Assembly (NCBI RefSeq): GCF_900157305.1 | Contig: NZ_LS974202.1 | Span: forward strand, 1,984,001 to 2,048,000 | DNA length: 64,000 bases | Direction of reading: 5' to 3' | DNA from: Mesotoga infera | GTDB lineage: Bacteria > Thermotogota > Thermotogae > Petrotogales > Kosmotogaceae | Part shown: piece by piece, positions 38,705-47,911 of the stretch | Numbering within the stretch: the stretch's first letter is position 1 | Layout of the letters: each line of letters starts with the position of its first letter | Program-made: the position numbers and the translations under genes | The notes under the pieces: model-generated | The model's database searches: none | What the model was told of the DNA's origin: nothing | What the model saw: the letters and a program-made list of their open reading frames with translations, nothing else

Positions 38705-39322
38705 ATGCCTTTGCATCTTTTGGTCGCGTATTACGTTGTTGATCATGCTTTTGTGAACAACACCAAACTTTCGAAAATGGACGACAAGAAGCTTTGGACA
38801 CATTTCATCTGGGTGATTCTGGTCTTTCTAGCCTTCACTTTCGATGTATTCCTTTCCAATCCCCTTGGCATTCTGTTGCTCATACTCTCTATCGGCGTTA
38901 CGGTAACTCTGGACATGGGAAGGAAGAAGCTCTCCAACCATTTGATAGAGATAATTGCCTTCTTCATCTTTCTTTTTTTTACGCTTCTCGGCAAGAGTTA
39001 TCTGAGCAAGTCCTTTGTAACCATTGAGTTTTCTTGGTATCTTTTGGGAATGCTTGCCACTACTGTTGGGGTCACGTATTTTCTGAGAGGGAGGATTTTG
39101 GCGGAAAATGCGACCGATTCCATAGGGATAGCCGAACGTATGTCCATATTCATATTCGTTCTCGCAGGACACTGGGAGTGGACTCTGATAGCTATCGGTG
39201 CTGCGTTAGCCTTCAGAGTGGTTTTCTCGAAAGATAGAAAAATCGAATGGTTGATAAGTCCCGTAGCCGGTATCGGACTTTCATTCCTCTGGCAACTGCT
39301 GATGAGGAGCATGCTGGGTTGA
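38705..39322 (+). CDS. DUF3307-like membrane protein
   Basis: 205 residues with about six to seven hydrophobic helices. The N-terminal LHLLVAYYVVDHAF resembles the start of DUF3307 proteins; this is a tentative match. The ATG at 38705 has GGAGG 5 bases before it and lies 3 bases after the RND exporter stop; its stop TGA overlaps the TTG start of the phosphatase. It is therefore part of a three-gene transcription unit with them. Confidence 0.6.
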   Translation: MPLHLLVAYYVVDHAFVNNTKLSKMDDKKLWTHFIWVILVFLAFTFDVFLSNPLGILLLILSIGVTVTLDMGRKKLSNHLIEIIAFFIFLFFTLLGKSYLSKSFVTIEFSWYLLGMLATTVGVTYFLRGRILAENATDSIGIAERMSIFIFVLAGHWEWTLIAIGAALAFRVVFSKDRKIEWLISPVAGIGLSFLWQLLMRSMLG

Positions 39323-39936
39323 CCTATGCTGTAGGAGACATACATGGTTGTCTCGATGTTTTGAGAAGACTTGTACGGTCTCTGGAGGCAAAGAGTTCCG
39401 ATGTTTTCGTTTTTATCGGTGACTACGTTGACAGAGGGCCCGATTCAAAAGGTGTTATCGATTATCTGATAGCTCTTTCGGAAAGATACGAATGTCACTT
39501 CTTAAGAGGTAATCATGAACAGATGTTTCTTGATTATCTGAACCGCGAGCCAGGTGCAATGATCTGGGCATACAACGGTATGGAGAGAACCGTTATGAGT
39601 TACGGGAGTTTGGGGGCCGTTCCCGACAATCACATCGATTTTCTCAATAGAACTGTTTACGGCCACACGATAAAAAGGTTCGTTTTTGTCCATGCCGGTG
39701 TCAGGCCGGGGATACCACTCGAAGAGCAAGAAGAACGAGACTTGTTATGGATTAGAGAACCTTTTCTAAGCAGTCACAACCCGATCAAGGGTAAGACGGT
39801 AATCTTCGGACATACACCACAATTTGGCGGGCCGTTGATCGAAAAAAGCAAAATAGGCATAGACACCGGCTGTGTCTATGGAGGTTACCTTACGGCGTAC
39901 AGGATCGAAGACAGACACTGGGTGTGTGAGAAATGA
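39319..39936 (+). CDS. PPP-family metallophosphatase
   Basis: 205-residue calcineurin-type phosphatase of the PPP family (serine/threonine phosphatase or diadenosine tetraphosphatase type). The three signature blocks GDIHG, GDYVDRGPDSKG and LRGNHEQ are present, followed by GHT metal ligands near the C-terminus. A longer frame from 39247 exists, but TTG at 39319, overlapping the DUF3307 stop (TTGA) with GAGGAG upstream, gives the family's normal N-terminus just before AVGDIHG. Substrate (phosphoprotein or dinucleotide) cannot be told. Confidence 0.9.
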   Translation: MTYAVGDIHGCLDVLRRLVRSLEAKSSDVFVFIGDYVDRGPDSKGVIDYLIALSERYECHFLRGNHEQMFLDYLNREPGAMIWAYNGMERTVMSYGSLGAVPDNHIDFLNRTVYGHTIKRFVFVHAGVRPGIPLEEQEERDLLWIREPFLSSHNPIKGKTVIFGHTPQFGGPLIEKSKIGIDTGCVYGGYLTAYRIEDRHWVCEK

Positions 39937-39937
39937 A

Positions 39938-39965
39938 AAACGGGCGGAAGATCTTCCGCCCGTTT
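39938..39965. terminator. bidirectional terminator, 28-bp perfect palindrome
   Basis: AAACGGGCGGAAGA followed directly by its reverse complement. The convergent phosphatase and gdhA genes flank it. The T-run is better on the minus strand (TTTTTC), so it mainly serves gdhA. Confidence 0.88.
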
Positions 39966-39981
39966 CAAGATGATCGGTATA

Positions 39982-41235
39982 TCAGGGATAGATGCCTCTC
40001 AATTTGGTCGCGAGTGCAACCTTCTCTATAGCATCTACATAGGCTGCCGATCTCATATCGATGTTGTACTTGTTCGCCGTCGAGGCTACGGAGTTGAAGG
40101 CTTCTTTCATGATCTTGTGGAGAGCCCTTCTCACGTCTTCGATATCCCAGAAATAATGCTGCAGACCCTGGACCCATTCGAAGTAGGAGACAGTGACTCC
40201 ACCGGCGTTTGCAAGGAAGTCCGGAACGATAAAGATGTTCTTGGAGAGTATTATTTCGTCCGCTTCTGGCGTTATCGGTCCGTTGGCTCCCTCGACTATT
40301 ATTTTGGCCTTGATGTCGCCTGCATTATTCGCCGTTATGGCGTTTTCGAGCGCCGCGGGAACTAGAATATCGACATCTAGAGCCAACAGATCGTTGTTGC
40401 TGATTTTCTGGCCCTTTGGATAACCCTCGATTACACCCTTGTTCTGGTCTCTGTAGGCAATTACTTCGTCGATATCGAAACCAGCCGGATTGTACAGACC
40501 ACCGGAAACGTCGCTAAGGGCAACCACTTTTGAGCCTATCTCTTCGCTTATCAATTTCGCCGCAAAAGAACCGACGTTTCCGAAGCCCTGAACCGCTACT
40601 GTGGCGCTTTTTGGATCCATACCCTTGTACTTGGCTGCCTCTTCGGCGATGACTCTGACTCCTCTTCCTGTGGCTTCAGATCTTCCCTTCGAACCGCCAA
40701 TTTCCAGTGGCTTACCGGTGACTATACCGAGAACGGAGTGGCCAACGTTCATCGAATAAGTATCCATGTACCAGGACATTATCTGCGCGTTTGTGTTGAC
40801 GTCCGGTGCGGGAATATCCTCGTTCTCTCCTATGATTATCTGTATTTCTGAGAAGAAGCGTCTAGAAAGTCTTTCCAGTTCGCCCATAGAGAGTTCTTGA
40901 GGATTTACACAGACTCCACCTTTACCTCCGCCGTAAGGGATACCAACTACGGCACATTTCCAGGTCATCCAGAAAGCCAGCGCTTTTACTTCATCCAGGG
41001 TAACGTTTTGATGGTACCTAATTCCGCCCTTCGCCGGGCCTCTGGCAACGTTGTGTTGAACTCTATGACCGGTGAACACTTTTATTTCGCCGTCATCCAT
41101 TCTCACCGGGAAATTCACCGTGAGTTCTCTCTTCGTTGAAGTGAGAACCTGCCTCATGCTGTTGCTCAGATTCATTACATCCGCAGCTTTGTTAAACTGC
41201 TTCAATGCATTTTCAAACAAACTTATCTCGGCCAC
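39982..41235 (-). CDS. gdhA: glutamate dehydrogenase
   Basis: 417 residues, the length of the hexameric bacterial/archaeal enzyme. It interconverts glutamate and 2-oxoglutarate plus ammonia. The substrate-binding KGGIRYHQNV and catalytic-lysine loop PYGGGKGGV are in the N-terminal domain, the nucleotide loop GFGNVG is near 210, and the EGANGP motif is near 318. The start is GTG at 41235 with AGGAGGT 6 bases upstream. Cofactor preference cannot be decided by eye. It forms a monocistronic unit between its own promoter and the palindrome terminator. The Leu/Val dehydrogenase alternatives are shorter. Confidence 0.94.
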   Translation of the reverse strand: MAEISLFENALKQFNKAADVMNLSNSMRQVLTSTKRELTVNFPVRMDDGEIKVFTGHRVQHNVARGPAKGGIRYHQNVTLDEVKALAFWMTWKCAVVGIPYGGGKGGVCVNPQELSMGELERLSRRFFSEIQIIIGENEDIPAPDVNTNAQIMSWYMDTYSMNVGHSVLGIVTGKPLEIGGSKGRSEATGRGVRVIAEEAAKYKGMDPKSATVAVQGFGNVGSFAAKLISEEIGSKVVALSDVSGGLYNPAGFDIDEVIAYRDQNKGVIEGYPKGQKISNNDLLALDVDILVPAALENAITANNAGDIKAKIIVEGANGPITPEADEIILSKNIFIVPDFLANAGGVTVSYFEWVQGLQHYFWDIEDVRRALHKIMKEAFNSVASTANKYNIDMRSAAYVDAIEKVALATKLRGIYP

Positions 41236-41278
41236 GAAAATACCTCCTACTCCTTGTTTTTGGTGTCATACCATTTGA

Positions 41279-41307
41279 ATTTTATGATTATATTCAGAGC
41301 TTCACAA
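41279..41307 (-). promoter_or_regulatory. promoter of gdhA
   Basis: TTGTGA (41307-41302), 17-base spacer and TAAAAT (41284-41279) on the minus strand. A second TATAAT at 41292-41287 has no matching -35. The untranslated leader of about 35 bases carries CAAGGAGTAGGAGGT, similar to the phoH leader. Confidence 0.65.
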
Positions 41308-41399
41308 ATCCACGTACGGTCAAAAGGAGACGCTTAAAGTCAATTAAAGACTCCTATGTGTTCTTTTCAAGGCGAGTTTTCTCTATGCTAGCAACTATC

Positions 41400-41426
41400 A
41401 AAAAAAAGCGAGGAGAAAACCTCGCT
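41400..41426 (-). terminator. terminator of tRNA-Arg
   Basis: On the minus strand AGCGAGG, a 6-base loop and CCTCGCT, followed by eight T. It begins 2 bases after the CCA end. Confidence 0.93.
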
Positions 41427-41427
41427 C

Positions 41428-41502
41428 TGGTACCCCCAGAAGGAATCGAACCTTCATTTGCGGATTAGGAATCCGCCGTTCTATCCGTTGAACTATAGGG
41501 GC
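41428..41502 (-). tRNA. tRNA-Arg (CCU)
   Basis: Anticodon CCT (complement of 41467-41469) in loop TTCCTAA, anticodon stem GCGGA/TCCGC, D-stem GTTC/GAAC, T-arm with GGTTCGATTCC, encoded CCA. The acceptor stem has two G-U pairs (G1-U72 and U6-G67), a little unusual but acceptable. Confidence 0.93.
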
Positions 41503-41513
41503 GTAACGTGCAG

Positions 41514-41542
41514 ATTATAGCATCACGTTCAAGCCTTTTCAA
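41514..41542 (-). promoter_or_regulatory. promoter of tRNA-Arg
   Basis: TTGAAA (41542-41537), 17-base spacer, TATAAT (41519-41514) on the minus strand, with TGC before the -10. Confidence 0.85.
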
Positions 41543-41551
41543 CAGCTTCTC

Positions 41552-41598
41552 TGCTACAATTGAAAAGTGTCGGTCTAGCTTGATCGAATGTATTCGAT
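41552..41598 (+). promoter_or_regulatory. psuG promoter with palindrome in the leader
   Basis: Extended -10 TGCTACAAT (41552-41560), then a 16-base perfect inverted repeat ATCGAAT-GT-ATTCGAT at 41583-41598, about 16-31 bases into the transcript and 7 bases before the ribosome-binding site. It may be an operator or a translation-control hairpin. The regulator is unknown. Confidence 0.55.
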
Positions 41599-41622
41599 TG
41601 ATCCGGAGAGAGGTGGATATAA

Positions 41623-42480
41623 TTGGAAAGAATTGTGGCTCTTGAATCTACGGTTATCGCTCACGGGCTTCCCTTTCCCGAGAATGTTGACACCGCATTC
41701 GAAATGGAAAGAGTAGTGATAGAGAATGGAGGTTTACCAAAAACTATAGGTATCATCGATGGAGAGGTCAGGATCGGTCTTCAAAAAGAAGAGATCCTTT
41801 CGTTCGCGAAGGCGAGCGACGTGATGAAGGTCGGAACGGCCGAGATTGCTTACGCTACGGCACTCAAGAGAAATGCCGCAACGACAGTCAGCGCGACGAT
41901 GTTTCTGGCAAGACTTCATGGTATTTCCGTCTTCTCCACTGGAGGAATAGGTGGTGTGCATAGAGATATCGACTGGGATGTTTCGCAGGATATCATCGAA
42001 CTCTCCAGAAACGACATCATAGTTGTATCGGCCGGCGTCAAGAATATTCTAGATGTTCAAAAGACCTTGGAGTTTCTCGAGACGTTTCAGGTGACGGTAC
42101 TGGGATACAGGACCGATTACTTTCCGCTTTTCCATTGTAGAGATAGCCAGTACAGGCTCAATCTACGGGTAGATTCACCCGAAGAAGTGGTAGAAGTTTT
42201 GAAGGATAAGAGGCGGCTGGGAATAAAGGGTGGAATTCTGGTTGCCAATCCGATACCGGAAGAGTCGGCAATAGACTTTGATGAAATAAACCTTCTTGTC
42301 GAGCAAGCCGTACTCTCTGCAAGAGAAGATGGTATAGGCGGCAAGGCTTTGACCCCATATCTTTTGAGCAAAATCAGCTCTCTTTCTGATGGAAAAACTC
42401 TCCGGGCAAATATATCCCTTCTGATAAACAACGCCGCTCTCGGCGGAAAGATAGCGGCCTCTCCAGTGTGGACCGTATGA
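41623..42480 (+). CDS. psuG: pseudouridine-5'-phosphate glycosidase
   Basis: 285 residues. PsuG breaks the C-C bond of pseudouridine 5'-phosphate to uracil and ribose 5-phosphate; manganese enzyme of the cytoplasm. Family marks are ALESTVIAHGLP at the N-terminus, IGIIDGEVRIGL, VSATMFLARLHGI followed by FSTGGIGGVHR, and the C-terminal ANISLLINNAALGG. The start is TTG at 41623, with GAGAGGTGG upstream. The partner kinase psuK is not in the window. The stop overlaps the amidohydrolase start (ATGA), so both are co-translated. Confidence 0.94.
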   Translation: MERIVALESTVIAHGLPFPENVDTAFEMERVVIENGGLPKTIGIIDGEVRIGLQKEEILSFAKASDVMKVGTAEIAYATALKRNAATTVSATMFLARLHGISVFSTGGIGGVHRDIDWDVSQDIIELSRNDIIVVSAGVKNILDVQKTLEFLETFQVTVLGYRTDYFPLFHCRDSQYRLNLRVDSPEEVVEVLKDKRRLGIKGGILVANPIPEESAIDFDEINLLVEQAVLSAREDGIGGKALTPYLLSKISSLSDGKTLRANISLLINNAALGGKIAASPVWTV

Positions 42481-43913
42481 ATTATGTACTGAAGAATTCA
42501 AGGGTCTTTTCTGTCGATCTAGGTGAGTTTAGCCATAGGGATCTGTACATAACCGACGGTAGAATCTCAGATAGAGTCGGTCCGGAAGCCCTGACTATGG
42601 ATCTTTCCGGCAAGTTCATATATCCGGGATTCGTTGACTCTCATGCTCACCTTATCGGGACAGGACTGGAGAAGATGGTAGTAGATCTGCGAAATTGCAG
42701 ATCGATGGAGGAGCTCCGCTCATGGCTGAAGGAAGAAGGTCCGTTAATCAGAGGCAGAGGCTGGGATCAGGAGACTTTGGGCTTTTTACCGGAGCGCAGG
42801 ATTCTCGACAGGATCACATCGCAGCCAGCCATTCTCATAAGGAGGTGCGGTCATGTGGCCACTGTAAATTCGGCAGCCATAGATCGTTTCTCTCTCGAAA
42901 CGCTGGATGGTCTTGATGAAACCGATATAGAGAATGGTGTGATCAAAGAAAGGGCGCTCGAAAGGTTGAACTCGATCGTGAAGTTAACTCCAGAAGAGGT
43001 CGAGGAAGCCATACGCATAGGAAGTACTGAATTCCTGAAGTATGGAGTTACCTGTGTTCACAGCGACGATTTTCATGGTTTGAAACTCGAGACGCTGGTC
43101 GAGAGTTTAAGTAGAATAAGCAACATCAGGGTATTCGAAAAGATCGCAGTGGAGAACTCCGACCAGCTTTCAATGTTAGATATAGCCAAAGATGGAGAAA
43201 CGAGTTTTTTCAAAGTGATCGCCGCAAAGATATATATGGACGGATCTCTCGGAGCAAGGACAGCTGCCATGAAAGAGCCTTATTCCGATTCGCCACGAGA
43301 AACGGGTGTCCTATACATGGATTGCGAAACTCTGAAAAGAATAGTCGAAAGGGCCGACCGCAAAGCGTTTCAACTATGTGTTCATGTTATCGGCGATAAG
43401 TCGCTGGAAGAAGCTTTAAAGGCATTTCACGGTTCGAGAGCCCATGAATTGAAGCACAGGCTGATTCATGTACAGATCGCATCCCCCGAACAGATCCGCA
43501 GAATCGCCGACCTGGGACTAACGGCATCGATTCAGCCGGTTTTCTTCGATTCAGATGCCCATATCGCTCCCGATCGTTTCGGAGAGGAACGCATGAGAGA
43601 TGCCTACCCTTTCAAACAAATGAGGGACGTGGGAATCCGGATGGCCCTTTCCACCGATTCACCCGTCGAAAGTCCCTCAATACTGCCGAACCTGGTATCG
43701 GCCGACAGGTTCTTTCAAAGAAGAGATGCGCTGAAAATGTACACAAAGGCCGGTTACTGCCTTGCGAACATGGAGGAAAGGGGCTCTCTTCTCCCCGGCG
43801 AAGAGGCCGATCTCTTTGTTTCTTCAGTGAATCTTCTTGATGGCGTGGGAGAGGCGGAATCGGAAATAACTTTCGTGGATGGAAAAATAGTTTACCGAAC
43901 CGAAAGCCGGTAA
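42477..43913 (+). CDS. amidohydrolase, YtcJ-like
   Basis: 478 residues of the amidohydrolase superfamily (amidohydro_3, YtcJ type). Metal-binding DSHAHLIG (about 62), KIYMDGSLGARTAAM, HVIGDKSLEEAL and the STDSPVESP aspartate site near 395 are all present. The ATG at 42477 inside the psuG stop is preferred to the GTG at 42468. The substrate is unknown; coupling to psuG suggests a pyrimidine- or nucleoside-derived compound, as inference. No terminator is visible after it. Confidence 0.88.
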   Translation: MNYVLKNSRVFSVDLGEFSHRDLYITDGRISDRVGPEALTMDLSGKFIYPGFVDSHAHLIGTGLEKMVVDLRNCRSMEELRSWLKEEGPLIRGRGWDQETLGFLPERRILDRITSQPAILIRRCGHVATVNSAAIDRFSLETLDGLDETDIENGVIKERALERLNSIVKLTPEEVEEAIRIGSTEFLKYGVTCVHSDDFHGLKLETLVESLSRISNIRVFEKIAVENSDQLSMLDIAKDGETSFFKVIAAKIYMDGSLGARTAAMKEPYSDSPRETGVLYMDCETLKRIVERADRKAFQLCVHVIGDKSLEEALKAFHGSRAHELKHRLIHVQIASPEQIRRIADLGLTASIQPVFFDSDAHIAPDRFGEERMRDAYPFKQMRDVGIRMALSTDSPVESPSILPNLVSADRFFQRRDALKMYTKAGYCLANMEERGSLLPGEEADLFVSSVNLLDGVGEAESEITFVDGKIVYRTESR

Positions 43914-44018
43914 TTTTACACAAAATTGGATCCGAGGTGGTCTCTTCAGAGTTGCGTTAAAGTTAAATTAAAGAAAACTATCTTGAATAATCCCGATGAA
44001 ACTGCTAGAATTATAATG

Positions 44019-44041
44019 AAAAAAGGCGGCTTAATGCCGCC
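44019..44041 (-). terminator. terminator of tRNA-Met
   Basis: GGCGGC / GCCGCC stem with a 5-base loop and six T on the minus strand, 3 bases after the tRNA. Confidence 0.92.
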
Positions 44042-44044
44042 CTC

Positions 44045-44122
44045 TGGTGGGCTCGGGTGGAGTCGAACCACCGACCGCCCGGTTATGAGCCGGAAGCTCT
44101 AACCAAACTGAGCTACGAGCCC
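44045..44122 (-). tRNA. tRNA-Met (CAU), elongator type
   Basis: Acceptor GGGCTCG/CGAGCCC with a G1-C72 pair, anticodon CAT (complement of 44085-44087), T-arm GGTTCGACTCC, encoded CCA. The paired position 1-72 rules out the initiator type. A tRNA-Ile2 read as CAU before lysidine modification is not excluded. Confidence 0.92.
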
Positions 44123-44135
44123 GAACACAGAATTG

Positions 44136-44164
44136 ATTATAATATCCCTCTTGGCTTATGTCAA
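44136..44164 (-). promoter_or_regulatory. promoter of tRNA-Met
   Basis: Full consensus on the minus strand: TTGACA (44164-44159), 17-base spacer, TATAAT (44141-44136), 13 bases before the tRNA. Confidence 0.92.
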
Positions 44165-44184
44165 GGGGTTCAGGAGATGATCAT

Positions 44185-44358
44185 ATGCTTGATAGCAGTC
44201 TTGCAGGACTTCAGACATCTATTGATCCCGTTCAAGAAATGACAATCAGGTATCCCAGAATCCTTGTCATAAAGGCAGCATTCGCTCTTCTCAAAGATGG
44301 AAAGTCTATTGAACATAGAGATCTTGAGAAAACCCTGCAATTGTTTCTTTCAAAATGA
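44185..44358 (+). CDS. possible 57-residue small protein
   Basis: An open frame starting at ATG 44185 with AGGAG 8 bases upstream, between tRNA-Met (opposite strand) and the end of mnmG (opposite strand). The product is hydrophilic with one amphipathic segment (RYPRILVIKAAFALLK) and a C-terminal charged helix. No domain is recognised. No clear plus-strand promoter is seen. It may be real because the ribosome-binding site is good, but chance is not excluded. Confidence 0.45.
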   Translation: MLDSSLAGLQTSIDPVQEMTIRYPRILVIKAAFALLKDGKSIEHRDLEKTLQLFLSK

Positions 44359-44376
44359 TCAAAAATAGATCTTTTT

Positions 44377-46257
44377 TCATTTCTTCATCTTCAGATGAAA
44401 CGAGAGGTTCATTATATCTGAAGGAGTGATACCGGGTATTCTCATAGCCTGTGCTAGAGATTCCGGAGTAGTTTTTTTGAGCTTTTCCCTTCCTTCGGTC
44501 GAGAGATTGGCCACCTCATCGTAGTTCAGAGTTCTCGGAATGTATTCGTTTTCCAGCTCATCCAGCCTGTTGATCTCTTCTTTCAACCTTTCAATGTACC
44601 CACCGTAACTGGTTTCTATATTTACTTGTTCGATCAGATCTTGATTTTTAAGCGGTTGGGGGTCGAATTCCACGAGATCGCCGTATCCGATACCGGATCT
44701 CCTCAGAAGTGAAATGAACTTTACGGTTGTTTCAATCGCAGTACTCCCTGCTTTGACAAGAAGATCGTTTAGCTTTCCGGAAGGCTTTAGAGATATTCTC
44801 GATAATCTGTCGATCTGATTGGCGACTTCCTCCTTCAATTTACGGACTTTTTCGAAGAACCATTTCGGTATCAGACCGTATCTATATCCGTACTCGACCA
44901 ATCTGAAACTGGCGTTGTCGTGTCTCAGCAAGAGTCTGTACTCGGCTCTGGAGGTGAGCAGCCTGTAAGGTTCATCCACTCCCCTTGTGACGAGGTCGTC
45001 TATCATGACGCCGATGTAAGCCTCTGACCGCCCCAGGACAAGTTGTTGGAGACCTAGGAGCTTTGCAGAGGCGTTTATCCCTGCCAGAAGTCCCTGACCT
45101 GCCGCCTCTTCGTAGCCGCTCGTTCCGTTAACCTGACCGGCGAAGTAGAGGTTCTCGACATTTTTGCTTTCAAGTGTAGGATACAGTTGCATCGGATCAA
45201 TGTAATCGTATTCTACGGCATAGGCCGGTCTGACAATCTCGGCCCTTTCAAGACCGGAAATGGTTCTGATCATCTCCAGTTGTGTTTCATAAGGCAAACT
45301 CGTAGACAGACCGTTCAGATAAAACTCGTTGCTTGAGGCGCTCTCGGGTTCGATAAAGAGTTGATGGCTGTCTTTTGAGGAGAATTTTATGACTTTGTCC
45401 TCTATCGATGGACAATAACGCGGTCCACGCGAGTTTATGAGCTTCACATCTCCATAAAGTGGAGAGAAGTGGAGGTCTCTTTTGATTATTTCATGTGTCC
45501 TGGTGTTGGTTCTAGTTAGCCAGCAAGGGTGATTGCTTTCGAGAACGAATGGTTCGCTGAAATGTGAAAAGGCTAGTGGAGAGTTTGACGTGTCCTGACG
45601 TTCCATCTTTTCGAAGTCTATGGATCTACCAGCGATCCGCGCAGGAGTACCGGTTTTGAAACGTCTTACATCGAATCCCAGCCTTATAAGCGAACGTGAT
45701 AATTCTGTCGCGGGGAACTCCCCGAGTCTTCCAGCTGGAAACTCCCTGGGGCCTATGAAAATCTTCCCCCCTAAAAAGGTTCCGGTGGTGATAATCACGG
45801 CTTTGGCTGAATATCTAAGACCAAAGTGCGTCGATACTGCGACAGTCCGGCCGTTCTCAACTTCAATGTCCGTTACTATACCGCTTTGGAGCGATAAATT
45901 CTTCTGTTCTTCCAGTTTTCTCTTCATGATTTTACTGTATTCGTACTTATCTATTTGCGCCCTCAAGGCTCTCACGGCTGCGCCCTTACTTGTATTAAGC
46001 ACTCTTATATTCAAAGATGTTTCGTCGGTTGTTTTGGCCATCTCTCCACCTAGGGCGTCTATTTCTCTAACGACTATACCCTTTGCGGGACCACCTATTG
46101 CAGGATTGCAGGGAGCCCACCCGACCGTGTCGAGATTGATGTTCAGAACCAGTGTTCTCAGACCCATACGGGAGCTGGAAAGTGCCGCCTCAATACCTGC
46201 GTGGCCGGCTCCGATGACAACTATGTCAAATTCGTAATCTCTTTTATTTGAACACAT
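44377..46257 (-). CDS. mnmG: tRNA uridine-5-carboxymethylaminomethyl modification enzyme MnmG
   Basis: 626 residues, FAD-dependent tRNA wobble-uridine modifying enzyme that works with MnmE. The FAD-binding [13 protein letters not shown] (about 12-24), [10 protein letters not shown], the two-cysteine region GRSID..., [13 protein letters not shown] and [19 protein letters not shown] motifs all fit. The start ATG at 46257 has GAGGAGTG upstream. It is divergent from the carboxyltransferase gene, 48 bases away, and mnmE is not in the window. Confidence 0.96.
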   Translation of the reverse strand: MCSNKRDYEFDIVVIGAGHAGIEAALSSSRMGLRTLVLNINLDTVGWAPCNPAIGGPAKGIVVREIDALGGEMAKTTDETSLNIRVLNTSKGAAVRALRAQIDKYEYSKIMKRKLEEQKNLSLQSGIVTDIEVENGRTVAVSTHFGLRYSAKAVIITTGTFLGGKIFIGPREFPAGRLGEFPATELSRSLIRLGFDVRRFKTGTPARIAGRSIDFEKMERQDTSNSPLAFSHFSEPFVLESNHPCWLTRTNTRTHEIIKRDLHFSPLYGDVKLINSRGPRYCPSIEDKVIKFSSKDSHQLFIEPESASSNEFYLNGLSTSLPYETQLEMIRTISGLERAEIVRPAYAVEYDYIDPMQLYPTLESKNVENLYFAGQVNGTSGYEEAAGQGLLAGINASAKLLGLQQLVLGRSEAYIGVMIDDLVTRGVDEPYRLLTSRAEYRLLLRHDNASFRLVEYGYRYGLIPKWFFEKVRKLKEEVANQIDRLSRISLKPSGKLNDLLVKAGSTAIETTVKFISLLRRSGIGYGDLVEFDPQPLKNQDLIEQVNIETSYGGYIERLKEEINRLDELENEYIPRTLNYDEVANLSTEGREKLKKTTPESLAQAMRIPGITPSDIMNLSFHLKMKK

Positions 46258-46305
46258 AACATCACTCCTCTATCATAGTATTGTACACAGAGAGGGGGCA
46301 TCGAT

Positions 46306-47700
46306 TTGAGAAAAGTCTGTTTCGTTGATACTACGATGCGAGATGCGCATCAATCGTTACTGGCTACAAGGGTTACGACGAGGGAGCTCAGAGATGTGGC
46401 TGCCCTGGTCGATAAAGTGGGTTACCACGCCGTCGAAGTTTGGGGGGGTGCGACCTTCGATTCCTGCGTGAGATATTTGAACGAGAATCCCTGGGAGAGA
46501 CTTGACGCATTGAAGGGCGAGTTCAAGAACACACAACTCCAGATGCTTCTCAGGGGACAAAACCTTCTCGGATACAGGAACTACGCGGACGATGTAGTCG
46601 ATTTATTCGTCGAAACGATGTCCAGGCATGGCATAAATATAGTCAGAGTCTTCGATGCACTGAATGACTTTAGAAACCTAGAAAAGTCGGTTCAGGCCAT
46701 CAAAAAATACGGTATGCATCTCCAGATAGCCATGTCCTATACCACGAGCCCGGTACATAGCATCGAATATTTCGTCGAGCTCTCCGACAGAGCTATCGAG
46801 TTCGGTGCCGATTCACTGTGTATAAAGGATATGGCGGGCCTTCTAAAACCCGGTACGGCATACGAACTCGTGTCTGTGATAAAGAAGAGACATACCATCC
46901 CCCTCGAAGTGCATTCCCATTTCACTACCGGGCTAGCCGATATGACCTACCTGAAGAGTGCTGAGGCCGGAGCAGACTATCTCGACACGGCAACTTCCTC
47001 TATGGCCTTCGGCACCTCGCAACCCGGTGTTGAGAGTCTCTGGACGGCTCTTGCAGATATCGGTTTGGCAGACAAGCCCGATTACAGATTACTGGAAGAG
47101 ATAAACGATTACTTCGAAAAAGTGAGGAGGAACCATAAAGGTACCGACACCGGATTCACCATCAACACTTCCGTTCTTGAAAACCAGATCCCTGGAGGGA
47201 TGTATTCGAACCTGATTAATCAGCTGAAAGCTCAAAACATGCAGGAAAGACTTCCCGAAGTTCTTGAGGAGGTTCCGCGAGTCAGGGAAGAACTCGGCTA
47301 TCCACCACTGGTTACCCCAACCTCGCAAATCGTTGGAGTTCAGGCCGTTCTCAACGTTATCACAGGCGAGAGGTACAAGATGATAACCAAAGAGGTCGAG
47401 AAATATATCAAGGGATTTTATGGCAAGCCACCCGCAGATATCTCCGACCATTTGAAGAAAAGAGTTCTCGGAGATGGCGAGCCCATCTCTTTCAGACCGG
47501 GCGACGCGATAGAACCGGAAGTGGAGAAGGGCAGGAAAGAACTGGGTTTACTCGCCAGGAACGACGAGGATCTATTGATATATCTCCTTCTTGGCGAGGT
47601 AGGAAAGAAGTATCTTTACGAGAAGTACAGGGAAAACCTGAGAATAGACTTCGATATTGCCAGAGACTTTCAGGACGGTATGACGGTCTATCCAGTTTAA
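46306..47700 (+). CDS. oxaloacetate decarboxylase / pyruvate carboxylase-type carboxyltransferase subunit
   Basis: 464 residues. TIM-barrel carboxyltransferase with DTTMRDAHQSLLATR at the N-terminus, the metal/substrate site SLCIKDMAGLL and HSHFTTG, then the conserved C-terminal PYC_OADA region (PGGMYSNLINQL). The protein stops before any biotin-carrier domain, with no lysine-MKM motif, so it must work with a separately encoded biotinylated protein. It could belong to a decarboxylase pump, transcarboxylase or pyruvate carboxylase. The start is TTG at 46306 with GAGAGGGGG upstream. Confidence 0.88.
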   Translation: MRKVCFVDTTMRDAHQSLLATRVTTRELRDVAALVDKVGYHAVEVWGGATFDSCVRYLNENPWERLDALKGEFKNTQLQMLLRGQNLLGYRNYADDVVDLFVETMSRHGINIVRVFDALNDFRNLEKSVQAIKKYGMHLQIAMSYTTSPVHSIEYFVELSDRAIEFGADSLCIKDMAGLLKPGTAYELVSVIKKRHTIPLEVHSHFTTGLADMTYLKSAEAGADYLDTATSSMAFGTSQPGVESLWTALADIGLADKPDYRLLEEINDYFEKVRRNHKGTDTGFTINTSVLENQIPGGMYSNLINQLKAQNMQERLPEVLEEVPRVREELGYPPLVTPTSQIVGVQAVLNVITGERYKMITKEVEKYIKGFYGKPPADISDHLKKRVLGDGEPISFRPGDAIEPEVEKGRKELGLLARNDEDLLIYLLLGEVGKKYLYEKYRENLRIDFDIARDFQDGMTVYPV

Positions 47701-47857
47701 AGTACGGTTTTGAAGGCAAATCACGATGAACCATACCCGATTTTCCACTGAAGAGAAAACATAGAGAGTTTTTTACTTATACGCCTTTAATTGTCCATGG
47801 GTAAGTTTTTTTCTCACTGCCACAGTGTGAACATTAATAATTAGAAGACTGGATTTC

Positions 47858-47866
47858 TGGTAGAAT
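47858..47866 (+). promoter_or_regulatory. extended -10 promoter of the mal operon
   Basis: TGGTAGAAT in the 211-base gap before malE, with no matching -35. GGCG-ATA-CGCC (47875-47885) follows near the transcript start and may be an operator half or hairpin. The rest of the gap (47701-47857) is AT-rich with CACAGTGTG near 47821; nothing firm. Confidence 0.5.
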
Positions 47867-47911
47867 TTTTGTAAGGCGATACGCCAATAACAACAAAGGA
47901 GGTTATAAAGA

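Noticed and set aside
44045-44122. Initiator tRNA assignment for the CAU tRNA
   Set aside because: Position 1-72 is a G-C pair and the three consecutive G-C pairs of the initiator anticodon stem are absent.
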